Source: Lysobacter arvi (GTDB lineage Bacteria; Pseudomonadota; Gammaproteobacteria; Xanthomonadales; Xanthomonadaceae). From it: DNA of 64,000 nt. Positions within the stretch are counted from its first letter, which is position 1. Each line of letters starts with the position of its first letter. The stretch covers positions 1 to 64,000 of the forward strand of contig JARUHG010000005.1 of NCBI GenBank assembly GCA_031216755.1. Reading direction: 5' to 3'. A program made the position numbers and the translations under genes. The notes beneath the pieces were generated by a model. It was not told the DNA's origin and searched no databases. It saw only the letters and a list, made by a program, of their open reading frames with translations. Of the stretch, positions 9,128 to 18,400 are shown one piece after another.

Positions 9128-9275
9128 TTTATCCGGCCGCACGCTGCGGTGCGACATGGATTTCCGCGACGTGTCCACGCGAATTTGTCGCAACGCAGCA
9201 TGACGTTACGCCCTGAAAGCGGGTTGGATATGGGGGTGGCGCAGGCGGCCGGATGTCCGACGCAGCGCGTCGCGG

Positions 9276-9289
9276 TGATAGCGCTACCA
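9276..9289. promoter_or_regulatory. LacI-type operator TGATAGCGCTACCA
   Basis: The same palindrome as at 9114 with one mismatch between the arms (TGATAG against CTACCA). It lies 97 bases upstream of the exuT start and so probably controls the plus-strand hexuronate/xylanase operon. Confidence 0.8.
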
Positions 9290-9385
9290 CTTTTCCAGCC
9301 ACTCCACACCTGCCATGCGTGCAGGAGGACCCGCGCCCATGCCCCACGCCACCGCCCTGCACGCCCGTCTTGCGAGCCGTTCCGG

Positions 9386-10687
9386 ATGAACGACACCGCG
9401 ACCCACGCTGCATCCGCCAGCGCCCCACACGTCGGCAGGTACCGCTGGCGCGTCTGCGCGATGCTGCTGGCGGCCACGACGATCAACTACGTCGATCGGC
9501 AGGTCCTCGGCGTGCTGGCGCCGTTCCTGCAGACCGAGATCGGCTGGAACGAAATCGAGTACGGCTACATCGTCACGTCGTTCCAGGCGGCCTATGCGAT
9601 CGGCCTGCTCTGCACCGGCGCGATCATCGACCGCTTCGGCACGCGCATCGGCTATGCGATCGCGATCAGCGTGTGGAGCATCGCCGCGATGGCGCACTCG
9701 CTCGCCGGCAGCGTGGTGGGCTTCGCCGCCGCGCGGTTCGCGCTGGGGCTGGGCGAGGCCGGCAATTTTCCCGCGGCGATCAAGACCGTCGCCGAGTGGT
9801 TCCCGCGCCGCGAACGCGCGCTCGCCGTGGGCGTGTTCAACGCCGGCTCCAACGTGGGCGCCGTGCTCGCCCCGCTGCTCGTTCCCATCATTGCCGCGAC
9901 GTGGGGCTGGCAGGCGGCGTTCCTGTTCACCGGCGTGCTCAGCGCGGCCTGGCTCGCGGGCTGGCTGCTCACATATCGCACGCCGGACCAGCAACCGAAG
10001 CTGACGCAGGCCGAACTCGACTACATCCGCAGCGATCCGCCCGAGCCGACGGTGAAGGTGCCGTGGCTGCAGCTGCTGCGGCATCGGCAGGCGTGGGCGT
10101 TCGTCGCGGCGAAGTTCATCACCGATCCGGTGTGGTGGCTGTTCCTCTTCTGGCTCGGCAAGTTCCTCGCGTCCGAATACAAGCTGTCGCTGAGCACGAT
10201 CGGCCTTCCGATGATCGTCGTGTACCTGATGGCCGACGTCGGCAGCATCGCCGGCGGCTGGCTCGCGGGCCGCTTCATGCGCCTGGGGTGGGACGTGAAC
10301 CGCGCGCGCAAGGGCGCGATGCTCGCCTGCGCGCTATGCGTGGCGCCGATCGTGCTGGTCACGCAGGTCGACAACCTCTGGGTCGCGGTCACGCTGATCG
10401 GCCTGGCGATGGCCGGCCACCAGGGCTGGTCGGCGAACGTGTTCACCCTGCCCTCGGACATGTTCCCGCGCCATGCGGTGGCCTCGGTGGTCGGCATCGG
10501 CGGCTTCGCCGGCGCGGTCGGCGGCATGCTGATGTCGATGTTCACCGGCGCGCAGCTGGAATCCACCGGCAGTTACGCGCGCATCTTCGTGATCGCGGGC
10601 TCGGCGTACCTGCTCGCGCTCGTCATCGTGCACCTGCTCGTCCCGAAGCTGCAGCCGGCCGCGCTCGAACGCGCGCCCGCCGCCTGA
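9386..10687 (+). CDS. exuT: MFS hexuronate transporter (ExuT-like, anion:cation symporter family)
   Basis: A 433-residue inner-membrane carrier with about 12 hydrophobic segments. The start of segment 1, TTINYVDRQVLGVLAPFLQ, the motif GLGEAGNFPAAIKTVAEWFPRRERA and the loop FNAGSNVGAV are diagnostic of the ExuT/GudP branch of the major facilitator superfamily. It should bring galacturonate or glucuronate across the inner membrane; here glucuronate or methylglucuronate released by the two alpha-glucuronidases is the likely cargo. ATG 9386 is used because the protein aligns with the family from there. First gene of a six-gene plus-strand operon. Confidence 0.88.
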   Translation: MNDTATHAASASAPHVGRYRWRVCAMLLAATTINYVDRQVLGVLAPFLQTEIGWNEIEYGYIVTSFQAAYAIGLLCTGAIIDRFGTRIGYAIAISVWSIAAMAHSLAGSVVGFAAARFALGLGEAGNFPAAIKTVAEWFPRRERALAVGVFNAGSNVGAVLAPLLVPIIAATWGWQAAFLFTGVLSAAWLAGWLLTYRTPDQQPKLTQAELDYIRSDPPEPTVKVPWLQLLRHRQAWAFVAAKFITDPVWWLFLFWLGKFLASEYKLSLSTIGLPMIVVYLMADVGSIAGGWLAGRFMRLGWDVNRARKGAMLACALCVAPIVLVTQVDNLWVAVTLIGLAMAGHQGWSANVFTLPSDMFPRHAVASVVGIGGFAGAVGGMLMSMFTGAQLESTGSYARIFVIAGSAYLLALVIVHLLVPKLQPAALERAPAA

Positions 10688-10718
10688 CACCCGCCATCGT
10701 TCCGTAGGGGAAACCGCC

Positions 10719-11732
10719 ATGAAGCACCCTCGCCACACGCTGCTTTTCGCGTTGCTCGCCACCGCGCTCTCGCCCGCCCTCGCGCAGCAGGCGGCACCGA
10801 CGCAGCTCGCCGCCGGCCACGCGAAGTTCCTGGGCAGCGCATACAGCCCGCCGCAGGCGAAGGACTTCACGGTCTACTGGAACAAGGTCACGCCGGAGAA
10901 CGCCGGCAAGTGGGGCGAAGTCGAGAAGCGTCGCGACCGCATGGACTGGCGCGGACTGGACGAGGCGTACCGCGTCGCGAAAGACCACCGGCTGCCGTTC
11001 CAGATGCACGTGATGGTGTGGGGCAACCAGCAGCCCGAATGGATCGAGAAGCTGCCCGTCGCCGAGCAGCGCGAGGAAATCGAGGAGTGGTTCGCGGCCG
11101 TGGCGGAGCGTTACCCCGACCTGGACTACGTCGAAGTCGTCAACGAACCGCTCAACGACCCGCCAAGCAAGGACGACAAGGGCGGCGGAAACTACATCGA
11201 GGCGCTCGGCGGCAGCGGCGCGAGCGGCTGGGACTGGATCGTCGAATCGTATCGCCTCGCGCGCAAGCACTTCCCGGACGCGAAGCTGCTCATCAACGAC
11301 TACAACATCACCAACAAACCCGACGCGACGAAGCGTTATCGCGAGATCATCGACCTGCTGCGCCGCGACAACCTGCTCGACGGCATCGGCGTGCAGGGCC
11401 ACGCGTTCGCCACCACGCCCGACGTGCCGATGTCGGTGCACAAGGCGAACCTGGACCTGCTTGCCGGAAGCGGCCTGCCGATCTACGTGACGGAAATGGA
11501 CATCGACGGGCCGACCGACGAGCAGCAACTGAAGGATTACCAGCGCATCTTCCCGGTGTTCTGGGAACATCCGGCGGTGAAGGGCGTGACGCTGTGGGGC
11601 TTCCGTCCCGGCCTGTGGCGCCAGAAGGAGAAGGCGTATCTCGTCCGCAAGGACGGCAGCGAACGGCCCGCGCTGCAATGGCTGCGCGAATACGTGCGCG
11701 GAACGACCGCAGCACCGACGCCGGCGCCGTAA
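10719..11732 (+). CDS. Secreted GH10 endo-1,4-beta-xylanase with atypical active site
   Basis: A 337-residue protein with a signal peptide (cleavage after ALA, about residue 22) and a single GH10 barrel. The acid/base Glu143 lies in VEVVNEPLND and the nucleophile Glu259 in IYVTEMDID. It should cut internal beta-1,4-xylosidic bonds. Two usual GH10 positions differ: the -1 subsite His of the WHxQ motif is Gly102 (VWGNQQPEW), and the TPENEMK motif reads TPENAGK. This is a divergent GH10 subgroup, perhaps specialised for substituted xylan. GGGGAA precedes the ATG. Its stop overlaps the GH115 start by one base (TAATG). Confidence 0.9.
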   Translation: MKHPRHTLLFALLATALSPALAQQAAPTQLAAGHAKFLGSAYSPPQAKDFTVYWNKVTPENAGKWGEVEKRRDRMDWRGLDEAYRVAKDHRLPFQMHVMVWGNQQPEWIEKLPVAEQREEIEEWFAAVAERYPDLDYVEVVNEPLNDPPSKDDKGGGNYIEALGGSGASGWDWIVESYRLARKHFPDAKLLINDYNITNKPDATKRYREIIDLLRRDNLLDGIGVQGHAFATTPDVPMSVHKANLDLLAGSGLPIYVTEMDIDGPTDEQQLKDYQRIFPVFWEHPAVKGVTLWGFRPGLWRQKEKAYLVRKDGSERPALQWLREYVRGTTAAPTPAP

Positions 11733-14626
11733 TGGCATTCGCGCCCGCTGCGCGCGGCCTGTTCGCGGCGCTCGTGCTGCTCCTCCCGCCTGCGATATCG
11801 CGGGCCGCCGACGACTGCGCGGCTCCCGCGGCGGTGTGCGACGACGCCGTGCCCGGCGCACTGGCGTTGGTGGACCACGGACGCGTCGCGCGCGTGATCG
11901 TCGACGCCGCCGATTTCCCCGGCGTCCTGCGCGCCGCGCGCGACCTGCAGGGCGATCTCGGCAAGGTTGCCGGCGACGGGACGCAGACGGCCACGACCGC
12001 GATCATCGCCGGCACGCTCGGCCGCAGTCCCCGCATCGACCGCATCGTCGCGTCGAAGCGACTCGACACGACCGGCGTCGCCGGGACGTGGGAAGGCTAC
12101 CTGCTCCAGGTGGTCGAGCGCCCCGAGCCGGGCGTCGATCGTGCGCTCATCGTCGCCGACGCCGACAAGCGCGGCACGATCTTCGGCCTGTACGAACTCT
12201 CCCGCCGTCTCGGCGTGTCGCCGTGGAACTGGTGGGCAGACGTGCCGGTGCAGCCGCGCCGGACGCGCTACATCGCGCCGGGCCGCTTCGTCGATGCGCC
12301 GCAGGTGCGCTACCGCGGCATCTTCCTCAACGATGAGGACCCCGCGCTGGGCGGCTGGATGAAGGCCACGTACGGTGGCCCGAACCATCGGTTCTACGAA
12401 CGCGTGTTCGAACTCGTGCTGCGCCTGAAGGGCAACTACCTGTGGCCCGCCATGTGGGGCCGCGCCTTCGCCGATGACGACCCGCGCAACCCGCAGCTCG
12501 CCGACGAATACGGCATCGTGATCGGAACCAGCCATCACGAGCCGATGATGCGGGCGCACGTCGAATGGGAGCGCCACGGCAGCGGCCCGTGGGATTACAC
12601 GAAGAACGCCGACACGCTGCGTGCGTTCTGGCGCGACGGCATCCGCCGGATGGGCACGCGCGAAAGCGTCGTCACGCTGGGAATGCGCGGCGACGGCGAC
12701 GAACCGATGACGCAGGGCACGGCGATCGAATTGCTGCAGGCCATCGTCGCCGACCAGCGCAACATCCTCGCCGATCTCACCGGAAAACCACCGGAACGGA
12801 CGCCGCAGGTCTGGGCGCTGTACAAGGAAGTGCAGGACTACTTCGACGCCGGCATGCAGGTGCCGGACGACGTCACGCTGCTGTTCGCCGACGACAACTG
12901 GGGCAACCTGCGCCGCCTGCCGAAACCCGGCGACACACGCGGCGGCGGCTACGGCGTGTACTACCACTTCGACTACGTCGGCGGGCCGCGCAACTACAAG
13001 TGGCTCAACACGACGCAGATCGAGCGCACGTGGGAGCAGATGCACCTGGCCTACGAGTACGGCGCGCGACAGCTGTGGATCGTCAACGTCGGCGACCTGA
13101 AGCCGATGGAGTTCCCGATCTCGTTCTTCCTCGATCACGCGTGGAAGCCGGAGGCGTTCGGGATCGACGCTCTGGAACGCTACCCCGCGCACTGGGCGGC
13201 CGAACAGTTCGGCCCGCAACACGCGCAGGAAATCGGCGAGCTGCTCACGCGCTACACGCAGTACAACGCGCGCCGCAAGCCGGAGCTGCTGTCGCCGGAC
13301 ACCTTCAGCCTCGTGAACGACGCCGAAGCCGACCGCGTGCTCGCCGACTGGAATGCGCTCGTCGAACGCGCGCGCGCGACCGGCGCCGCGCTTGGTCCGA
13401 CCTACCGCGACGCGTATTACCAACTGGTGGAGTATCCGATCGCCGCGAGCGCGAACCTCACCGCGATGTACGTGGCCGTCGGCCGCAACCGCCTGTACGC
13501 GAAGCAGGGTCGCGTGTCGGCGAATGCGCAGGGCGACCTCGCGCGTCGGCTGTTCGAGCGCGACGCCGAACTCGCGCGCGTGTACGAGCGCGACATCGCC
13601 GGCGGCAAGTGGCGCCACATGATGTCGCAGCCGCGCATCGGCTACACCGGTTGGCAGCAACCCGAGCGCAACATCCTGCCGAGGCTGGAAAGCACCGCGC
13701 CGCAGGCCTCCGCGTCCATGGCCGTCGCGATCGAAGGCGATGCATCCGCGTGGCCGGGCGCGACGCCTGCGCCGATGCTGCCGCCGCTGGATGCACTCGC
13801 CCATCGCTCGCGCACGATCACCGTGTTCAATCGCGGCGCGCGCGCATTCCGCTTCGAGGCGCAGACCTCGCATCCGTGGTTGCGCGTGTCGCCGGCCTCC
13901 GGCGACGTCGACGACGAGCGTGCGCTGACGGTCGACGTCGACTGGAAGGCCCTTCCCGCGAACGCGACCCGGGGCCGCGTTACGTTGCGTGGCAGCGAGG
14001 GCACCCGCGTCGTGATCGACGTGCCCCTCGCCGGCCGCGTGGATGCGCGCCGCGCACGCGGTTTCGTCGAAGCCGATGGCCGCATCGCGATCGAAGCGGC
14101 GCATTACGATCGCGCCATCGCGAACGCCGGCGTGCAATGGCGCACGATCCCGCACCTGGGCCGCACGCTTTCGGGCGTGACGTCGTTTCCCGTGACCGCG
14201 CCGCCCGGCACGACGGGCGAACACGGCGCGTGGCTCGAGTACCCGATCCACCTTACCCGCGACGGCGCCTTCGACGTGCGCGTGGTCATGTCGCCGACGC
14301 TGGATTTCCAGCATCGCGGCGGCCTGCGCTACGCCGTTTCGATCGACGGCGAGGCGCCGGAAGTCGTCACCGTGAAGTCCGACCCGACGCCGGGGCATGC
14401 GGATTTCAAGGCGTGGGAACGCGCGGTGAGCGACAGTGTGTACGTCGGCACCTCGCGGCACGATGCGAAGGCGGGCAACCGCACGCTGCGCATCTGGCGC
14501 GTCGATCCCGGCGTCGTGCTGCAGCGCGTGGAGATCGCGCGCGACGGCGCCCGCGCCACTTACCTGGGTCCGCCGGAAAGCCCTTACCTGCCGACGGCCC
14601 GCAAACAGAGCCGGGAATCCCGATGA
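11732..14626 (+). CDS. GH115 xylan alpha-1,2-glucuronidase
   Basis: A 964-residue secreted protein. The signal peptide spans about residues 1-28 (ending ISRAADD). The N-terminal alpha/beta domain, the barrel with KGNYLWPAMWGRAF, GTSHHEPMMRAHVEW and ADDNWGNLRRLP, the helical domain, and the C-terminal beta-sandwich match family GH115 and its usual 850-1000 residues. GH115 enzymes remove (4-O-methyl)glucuronic acid from internal as well as terminal xylose units, unlike GH67. The start codon overlaps the xylanase stop and the stop overlaps the uxaC start (ATGA), so the three genes are translationally coupled. Confidence 0.93.
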   Translation: MAFAPAARGLFAALVLLLPPAISRAADDCAAPAAVCDDAVPGALALVDHGRVARVIVDAADFPGVLRAARDLQGDLGKVAGDGTQTATTAIIAGTLGRSPRIDRIVASKRLDTTGVAGTWEGYLLQVVERPEPGVDRALIVADADKRGTIFGLYELSRRLGVSPWNWWADVPVQPRRTRYIAPGRFVDAPQVRYRGIFLNDEDPALGGWMKATYGGPNHRFYERVFELVLRLKGNYLWPAMWGRAFADDDPRNPQLADEYGIVIGTSHHEPMMRAHVEWERHGSGPWDYTKNADTLRAFWRDGIRRMGTRESVVTLGMRGDGDEPMTQGTAIELLQAIVADQRNILADLTGKPPERTPQVWALYKEVQDYFDAGMQVPDDVTLLFADDNWGNLRRLPKPGDTRGGGYGVYYHFDYVGGPRNYKWLNTTQIERTWEQMHLAYEYGARQLWIVNVGDLKPMEFPISFFLDHAWKPEAFGIDALERYPAHWAAEQFGPQHAQEIGELLTRYTQYNARRKPELLSPDTFSLVNDAEADRVLADWNALVERARATGAALGPTYRDAYYQLVEYPIAASANLTAMYVAVGRNRLYAKQGRVSANAQGDLARRLFERDAELARVYERDIAGGKWRHMMSQPRIGYTGWQQPERNILPRLESTAPQASASMAVAIEGDASAWPGATPAPMLPPLDALAHRSRTITVFNRGARAFRFEAQTSHPWLRVSPASGDVDDERALTVDVDWKALPANATRGRVTLRGSEGTRVVIDVPLAGRVDARRARGFVEADGRIAIEAAHYDRAIANAGVQWRTIPHLGRTLSGVTSFPVTAPPGTTGEHGAWLEYPIHLTRDGAFDVRVVMSPTLDFQHRGGLRYAVSIDGEAPEVVTVKSDPTPGHADFKAWERAVSDSVYVGTSRHDAKAGNRTLRIWRVDPGVVLQRVEIARDGARATYLGPPESPYLPTARKQSRESR

Positions 14627-16038
14627 CCCACACCCTCCACCTCCACGACGACCGCCTGTTCCCGAGCGATGCGACGACGCGCGGCATCGCGCGCCGCCTG
14701 TACCGCGAGGTCGCGGCGCTACCGATCGTGAGCCCGCACGGCCACACCGATCCGGCGTGGTTCGCGACCAACGCGCCGTTCGCGAACGCGACCGAGCTGT
14801 TGCTGGTACCGGACCACTACGTGTTCCGCATGCTCTACAGCCAGGGCGTTTCGCTCGATGAACTGGGCATTCCGCGCGCGGACGGCTCGCGTGCGCCGGT
14901 CGATCCGCGCGCCGCATGGCGCGTGTTCGCGCGTCACTTCCATCTGTTCCGCGGAACGCCGTCGTCGATGTGGCTGAACCACGTGTTCCATGACGTCTTC
15001 GGGCTGCGCCAGCGACTGGACGCCACCACGGCCGATGCGTACTACGACGGCATCACCGAGGCGCTGCAGACACCGCAGTTCACGCCGCGCGCGTTGTTCG
15101 AGCGCTTCAACATCGAGGTGATCGCCACGACCGAATCGCCGCTGGACGCACTCGAGCATCATCGGACCATCCGCGACAGCGGCTGGAACGGTCGCGTCAT
15201 CACGGCCTATCGTCCCGATCCGGTCGTCGATCCCGAGCACGAGCAGTTCCCGTCCGCGCTGGAACGCTTCGGCGAGATCACGGGCGAAGACGTTCACACC
15301 TGGGACGGCTACCTGCGCGCGCACCGGCAGCGCCGCGCGTTCTTCAAGCGGATGGGCGCGACGTCGACCGATCACGGCCATCCCTCCGCAGCTACGGCGA
15401 ACCTGCCGCCCGACGAAGCGCGCAAGCTGTTCGACACCGTCGTGCGCGGCGCGGCCACGCCCGCGCAGGCGGAACTGTTCCGCGCGCAGATCCTCACCGA
15501 AATGGCGGCGATGAGCCTGGACGACGGGCTGGTGATGCAGATCCATCCGGGCTGCTTCCGCAACCACAACGCCGGCCTGTTCGATAGTTACGGCCGCGAC
15601 AAGGGCGCCGACATCCCGCTGCGCACCGAGTACGTGCATGCGCTCAAGCCGCTGCTCGACCGCTTCGGCAACGATCCGCGCCTCACCGTCATCCTGTTCA
15701 CGCTGGACGAGAGCACGTACAGCCGCGAACTCGCGCCGCTCGCCGGCCATTACCCGACGCTGTTCCTCGGGCCCGCGTGGTGGTTCCACGACGCGCCGGA
15801 GGGCATGTGGCGCTTCCGCGAGCAGACGCTCGCCAGCGGCGGCTTCTACAACACGATCGGCTTCAACGACGACACGCGTGCCTTCCTGTCGATTCCCGCA
15901 CGCCACGACGTCGCGCGGCGCATCGATTGCGCCTTCCTTGGCAAGCTCGTGGCGGAACATCGCCTGGACGAGGACGAAGCGGTGGAGGTCGCGATCGATC
16001 TGGCGTACCGCCTGCCGAAGAAGGCGTATCGCCTGTGA
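14623..16038 (+). CDS. uxaC: Glucuronate isomerase
   Basis: A 471-residue cytoplasmic enzyme of the amidohydrolase-like UxaC family. It converts D-glucuronate to D-fructuronate (and galacturonate to tagaturonate). The N-terminal IVSPHGHTDPAWF holds the metal-binding HxH, and LVMQIHPGCFRNHN and LGPAWWFHDAPEGM are family motifs. The length matches E. coli UxaC (470). It starts within the last bases of GH115, showing that the released glucuronate is the intended substrate. The next step, UxuB, is encoded at 18401-19876 on the other strand. Confidence 0.95.
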   Translation: MTHTLHLHDDRLFPSDATTRGIARRLYREVAALPIVSPHGHTDPAWFATNAPFANATELLLVPDHYVFRMLYSQGVSLDELGIPRADGSRAPVDPRAAWRVFARHFHLFRGTPSSMWLNHVFHDVFGLRQRLDATTADAYYDGITEALQTPQFTPRALFERFNIEVIATTESPLDALEHHRTIRDSGWNGRVITAYRPDPVVDPEHEQFPSALERFGEITGEDVHTWDGYLRAHRQRRAFFKRMGATSTDHGHPSAATANLPPDEARKLFDTVVRGAATPAQAELFRAQILTEMAAMSLDDGLVMQIHPGCFRNHNAGLFDSYGRDKGADIPLRTEYVHALKPLLDRFGNDPRLTVILFTLDESTYSRELAPLAGHYPTLFLGPAWWFHDAPEGMWRFREQTLASGGFYNTIGFNDDTRAFLSIPARHDVARRIDCAFLGKLVAEHRLDEDEAVEVAIDLAYRLPKKAYRL

Positions 16039-16106
16039 GTGCCGTGCAGCCTTCGCCCACGTTCGGCCTCCCCTGCCTGCAAGGCCGGGTCCCCGCAGGA
16101 GCATCC

Positions 16107-17294
16107 ATGACGCCCCGACGCATCACGCTGCGCACGCTCCTGGCGGCGGCGCTCTCCGCCACGCTCGGCGTCGCGCCGCTCGCGTTCTCCAAGCCGCCCG
16201 CCGCAACGCTGAAGGCCGCGTATGCGGATGCCTTCAAGCTCGGCGTCGCGGTCAACGACGACATCGTGTCCGGCCGCGATGCGGCATCGCAGGCCATCGC
16301 GATCCGCCACTTCGACGCGGTCACCGCCGAGAACGTGATGAAGGCGGAGGTCGTGAACCCGACGCCCGGCACCTACGATTTCTCGGCCGCCGATGCCTTC
16401 GTTGCGTTCGGTCGCAAGCACGGCATGTACGTGATCGGCCACACGCTGGTGTGGCACAACCAGACGCCCGAGTGGTTCTTCAAGGACGCGAGCGGCAAGC
16501 CGAACACGCGCGAGGCGCAGATCGAGCGCATGCGCGCCTACATCGAGAAGGTGGCCGGCCGCTACAAGGGACGCGTCGATGCGTGGGACGTCGTCAACGA
16601 AGTGATCGACGAGGACGGCGACTACCGCGACACGACGTGGGTACGCAGCGTCGGCGATGGCGACGTGCTGGTGAAGCACGCGTTCGAGTTCGCGCAGCGG
16701 TACGCACCGGACGCGCAGCTGTACTACAACGACTTCAACACCTGGCGACCCGAGAAGCGCGACGGCATCGTGCGCATGGTCAGGAAGCTCCAGGCCGAGG
16801 GCGTGCGCATCGACGGCATCGGCATGCAGGGCCATTGGGGATTGCACTATCCGTCGCTGGCGGATATCGAAGCGGCGATCGACGCCTACGCCTCGCTCGG
16901 ATTGAAGGTGATGATCACCGAGCTCGACGTCGACGTGCTGCCGCTCACGCGCGAAGGCCAGGTGATCGGCACGGTGATGGCGCATCCGCAGTTCCAGCTG
17001 CCGGAATTCAAACGCTATCTGGACCCGTATCGCGACGGCCTTCCGCCCGACGTGCAGCAGCGGCTCGCCGATCGCTACGCCGAACTGTTCGCGCTGTTCC
17101 ATCGCAAGCGCGACGTGATCGACCGCGTGAGCCTGTGGGGCGTGCACGACGGCATGTCGTGGAAGAACGATTACCCGGTGCCGGGGCGCATCAACTACCC
17201 GCTGCTGTTCAATCGCGGGCGACAGCCGAAGCCCGCACTGGACGCCGTGCTGCGTGTACCCTGCGGCGACGCCTGCGCGTCCGCGGGCCGCTGA
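16107..17294 (+). CDS. Secreted GH10 endo-1,4-beta-xylanase
   Basis: A 395-residue protein with a signal peptide (about residues 1-28) and a full GH10 barrel. The catalytic acid/base is Glu165 (DVVNEVIDED) and the nucleophile Glu272 (VMITELDVDVL). The canonical WHNQTP motif (His117) is intact, in contrast to the first GH10 of this operon. It should act as the main endo-xylanase, cutting xylan into oligosaccharides outside the cell or in the periplasm. AGGAG precedes ATG 16107 by six bases. There is a short Cys-containing tail (CGDAC) and no carbohydrate-binding module. Confidence 0.94.
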   Translation: MTPRRITLRTLLAAALSATLGVAPLAFSKPPAATLKAAYADAFKLGVAVNDDIVSGRDAASQAIAIRHFDAVTAENVMKAEVVNPTPGTYDFSAADAFVAFGRKHGMYVIGHTLVWHNQTPEWFFKDASGKPNTREAQIERMRAYIEKVAGRYKGRVDAWDVVNEVIDEDGDYRDTTWVRSVGDGDVLVKHAFEFAQRYAPDAQLYYNDFNTWRPEKRDGIVRMVRKLQAEGVRIDGIGMQGHWGLHYPSLADIEAAIDAYASLGLKVMITELDVDVLPLTREGQVIGTVMAHPQFQLPEFKRYLDPYRDGLPPDVQQRLADRYAELFALFHRKRDVIDRVSLWGVHDGMSWKNDYPVPGRINYPLLFNRGRQPKPALDAVLRVPCGDACASAGR

Positions 17295-17314
17295 AACTTC
17301 CTGGGGAATTCGCC

Positions 17315-18352
17315 ATGCCGAACGGATTTCGCATTGCTGCTGCCGTGCTGTCGTGTGCCCTGCTCGCCGCGTGCGCGTCGCCGCGCGACGCCAACGTGCA
17401 GAACGCGTCCGTCGGGCGCATCGTCGCGTTCGATCCGGCCTTCCATGCGCTCGTGCCGCAGGACGCGCGCATCGAACGGATCGCCGACGGGTTCGAATGG
17501 TCGGAAGGCCCGGCGTGGGTCGCCCGCGGCGGTTACCTGCTCTTCGACGACGTGCCGGCCAACACCATGCATCGCTGGTCGCCACGCGAGGGCGCATCGG
17601 TGTTCCTGACGCCGTCGGGCTACGCCGGCACCGACACCGCCGGTCTGCGCGAGGCCGGTGCGAACGGGCTGGAGGCCGAGCCGTCGGGCACGGTGCTGCT
17701 CGCCGACTCGGGTTCACGCCTGATCGCGCGCTTCGATCCGGTCACCCGGCGCAAGACCACCTTGGCCGCGACGTACAAAGGCAAGCGCTTCAACAGCCCC
17801 AACGACATCGCGCTTCGTCGCGATGGCGCCGTGTTCTTCACCGACCCGCCGTACGGCCTGAAGGGCATCGACGAGTCGCCCCTGAAGGAGCAGCCGGTCA
17901 ACGGCGTGTACCGGCTCGATGCGGATGGCGCGGTGCACCTCCTCGACGGCGCGCTGAAGTTCCCGAACGGCATCGCGCTGTCGCCGGACCAGCGCACGCT
18001 CTACGTGGGCAATTCCGATCCCGCGTATCCGGTCTGGATGGTGTATCGCCTGGATGCGCGCGGCGACGTGATCGACCGGCGCGTGCTCGCCGACGCGTCA
18101 GACCTGATCGCCGCCGGCGCGGAGGGCGCGCCTGACGGCCTGTGCGTTTCGGCCGACGGCCATCTCTTCGCCAGCGCGCCGGGCGGCCTGCTGGTGATGG
18201 ACGCCGACGGCAAACGCCTGGGCATGATCGAAACCGGCGCGCGCGTCTCGAACTGCGCCTTCGGCGAAGACGGGCGCACGCTGTTCCTCACCTCGCATAC
18301 GTTCGTGGCGCGCGTGCGCGTCAACGCGACGGGGCTTGGTTTCACCCGCTGA
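17315..18352 (+). CDS. SMP-30/gluconolactonase family lipoprotein
   Basis: A 345-residue lipoprotein: the signal ends in the lipobox LLAACAS, with the lipidated Cys near residue 22. The rest is a six-bladed SMP-30/lactonase propeller with the metal-binding segments SEGPAW, FNSPNDIALRRDGAVFFTDPPYGL and GAPDGLCVSADG. Relatives hydrolyse sugar lactones such as glucono- or xylonolactone. As the last gene of the glucuronoxylan operon it may open an aldono- or urono-lactone in the periplasm; the true substrate is unknown. GGGGAA precedes the ATG. Confidence 0.85.
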   Translation: MPNGFRIAAAVLSCALLAACASPRDANVQNASVGRIVAFDPAFHALVPQDARIERIADGFEWSEGPAWVARGGYLLFDDVPANTMHRWSPREGASVFLTPSGYAGTDTAGLREAGANGLEAEPSGTVLLADSGSRLIARFDPVTRRKTTLAATYKGKRFNSPNDIALRRDGAVFFTDPPYGLKGIDESPLKEQPVNGVYRLDADGAVHLLDGALKFPNGIALSPDQRTLYVGNSDPAYPVWMVYRLDARGDVIDRRVLADASDLIAAGAEGAPDGLCVSADGHLFASAPGGLLVMDADGKRLGMIETGARVSNCAFGEDGRTLFLTSHTFVARVRVNATGLGFTR

Positions 18353-18360
18353 GCCCTGGC

Positions 18361-18390
18361 AGCCCGGATAAGCGCTGCGCTTGCCGGGCT
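18361..18390. terminator. REP-like hairpin between convergent genes
   Basis: AGCCCGGATAAGCGC-TGCGCTTGCCGGGCT: the outer arms AGCCCGG/CCGGGCT and inner arms AAGCGC/GCGCTT pair. It lies between the stops of the SMP-30 gene and uxuB and can work on both strands. The same right half, GCGCTTCGCCTGCCGGGCTACACG, recurs at 62770-62793, so this is a dispersed REP-type element used as a terminator. Confidence 0.65.
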
Positions 18391-18400
18391 ACACAGGGTG

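Larger units (their letters stand above)
8996..9385. promoter_or_regulatory. Divergent control region between the receptor and the hexuronate/xylanase operon
   Basis: A 390-base gap with no convincing gene. It separates the minus-strand receptor from the plus-strand exuT operon and contains two palindromes of the GGTAGCGCTACC type, 148 bases apart. The first is nearer the receptor and the second nearer exuT, so each promoter may have its own operator. I could not identify convincing -35/-10 elements. Confidence 0.7.
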
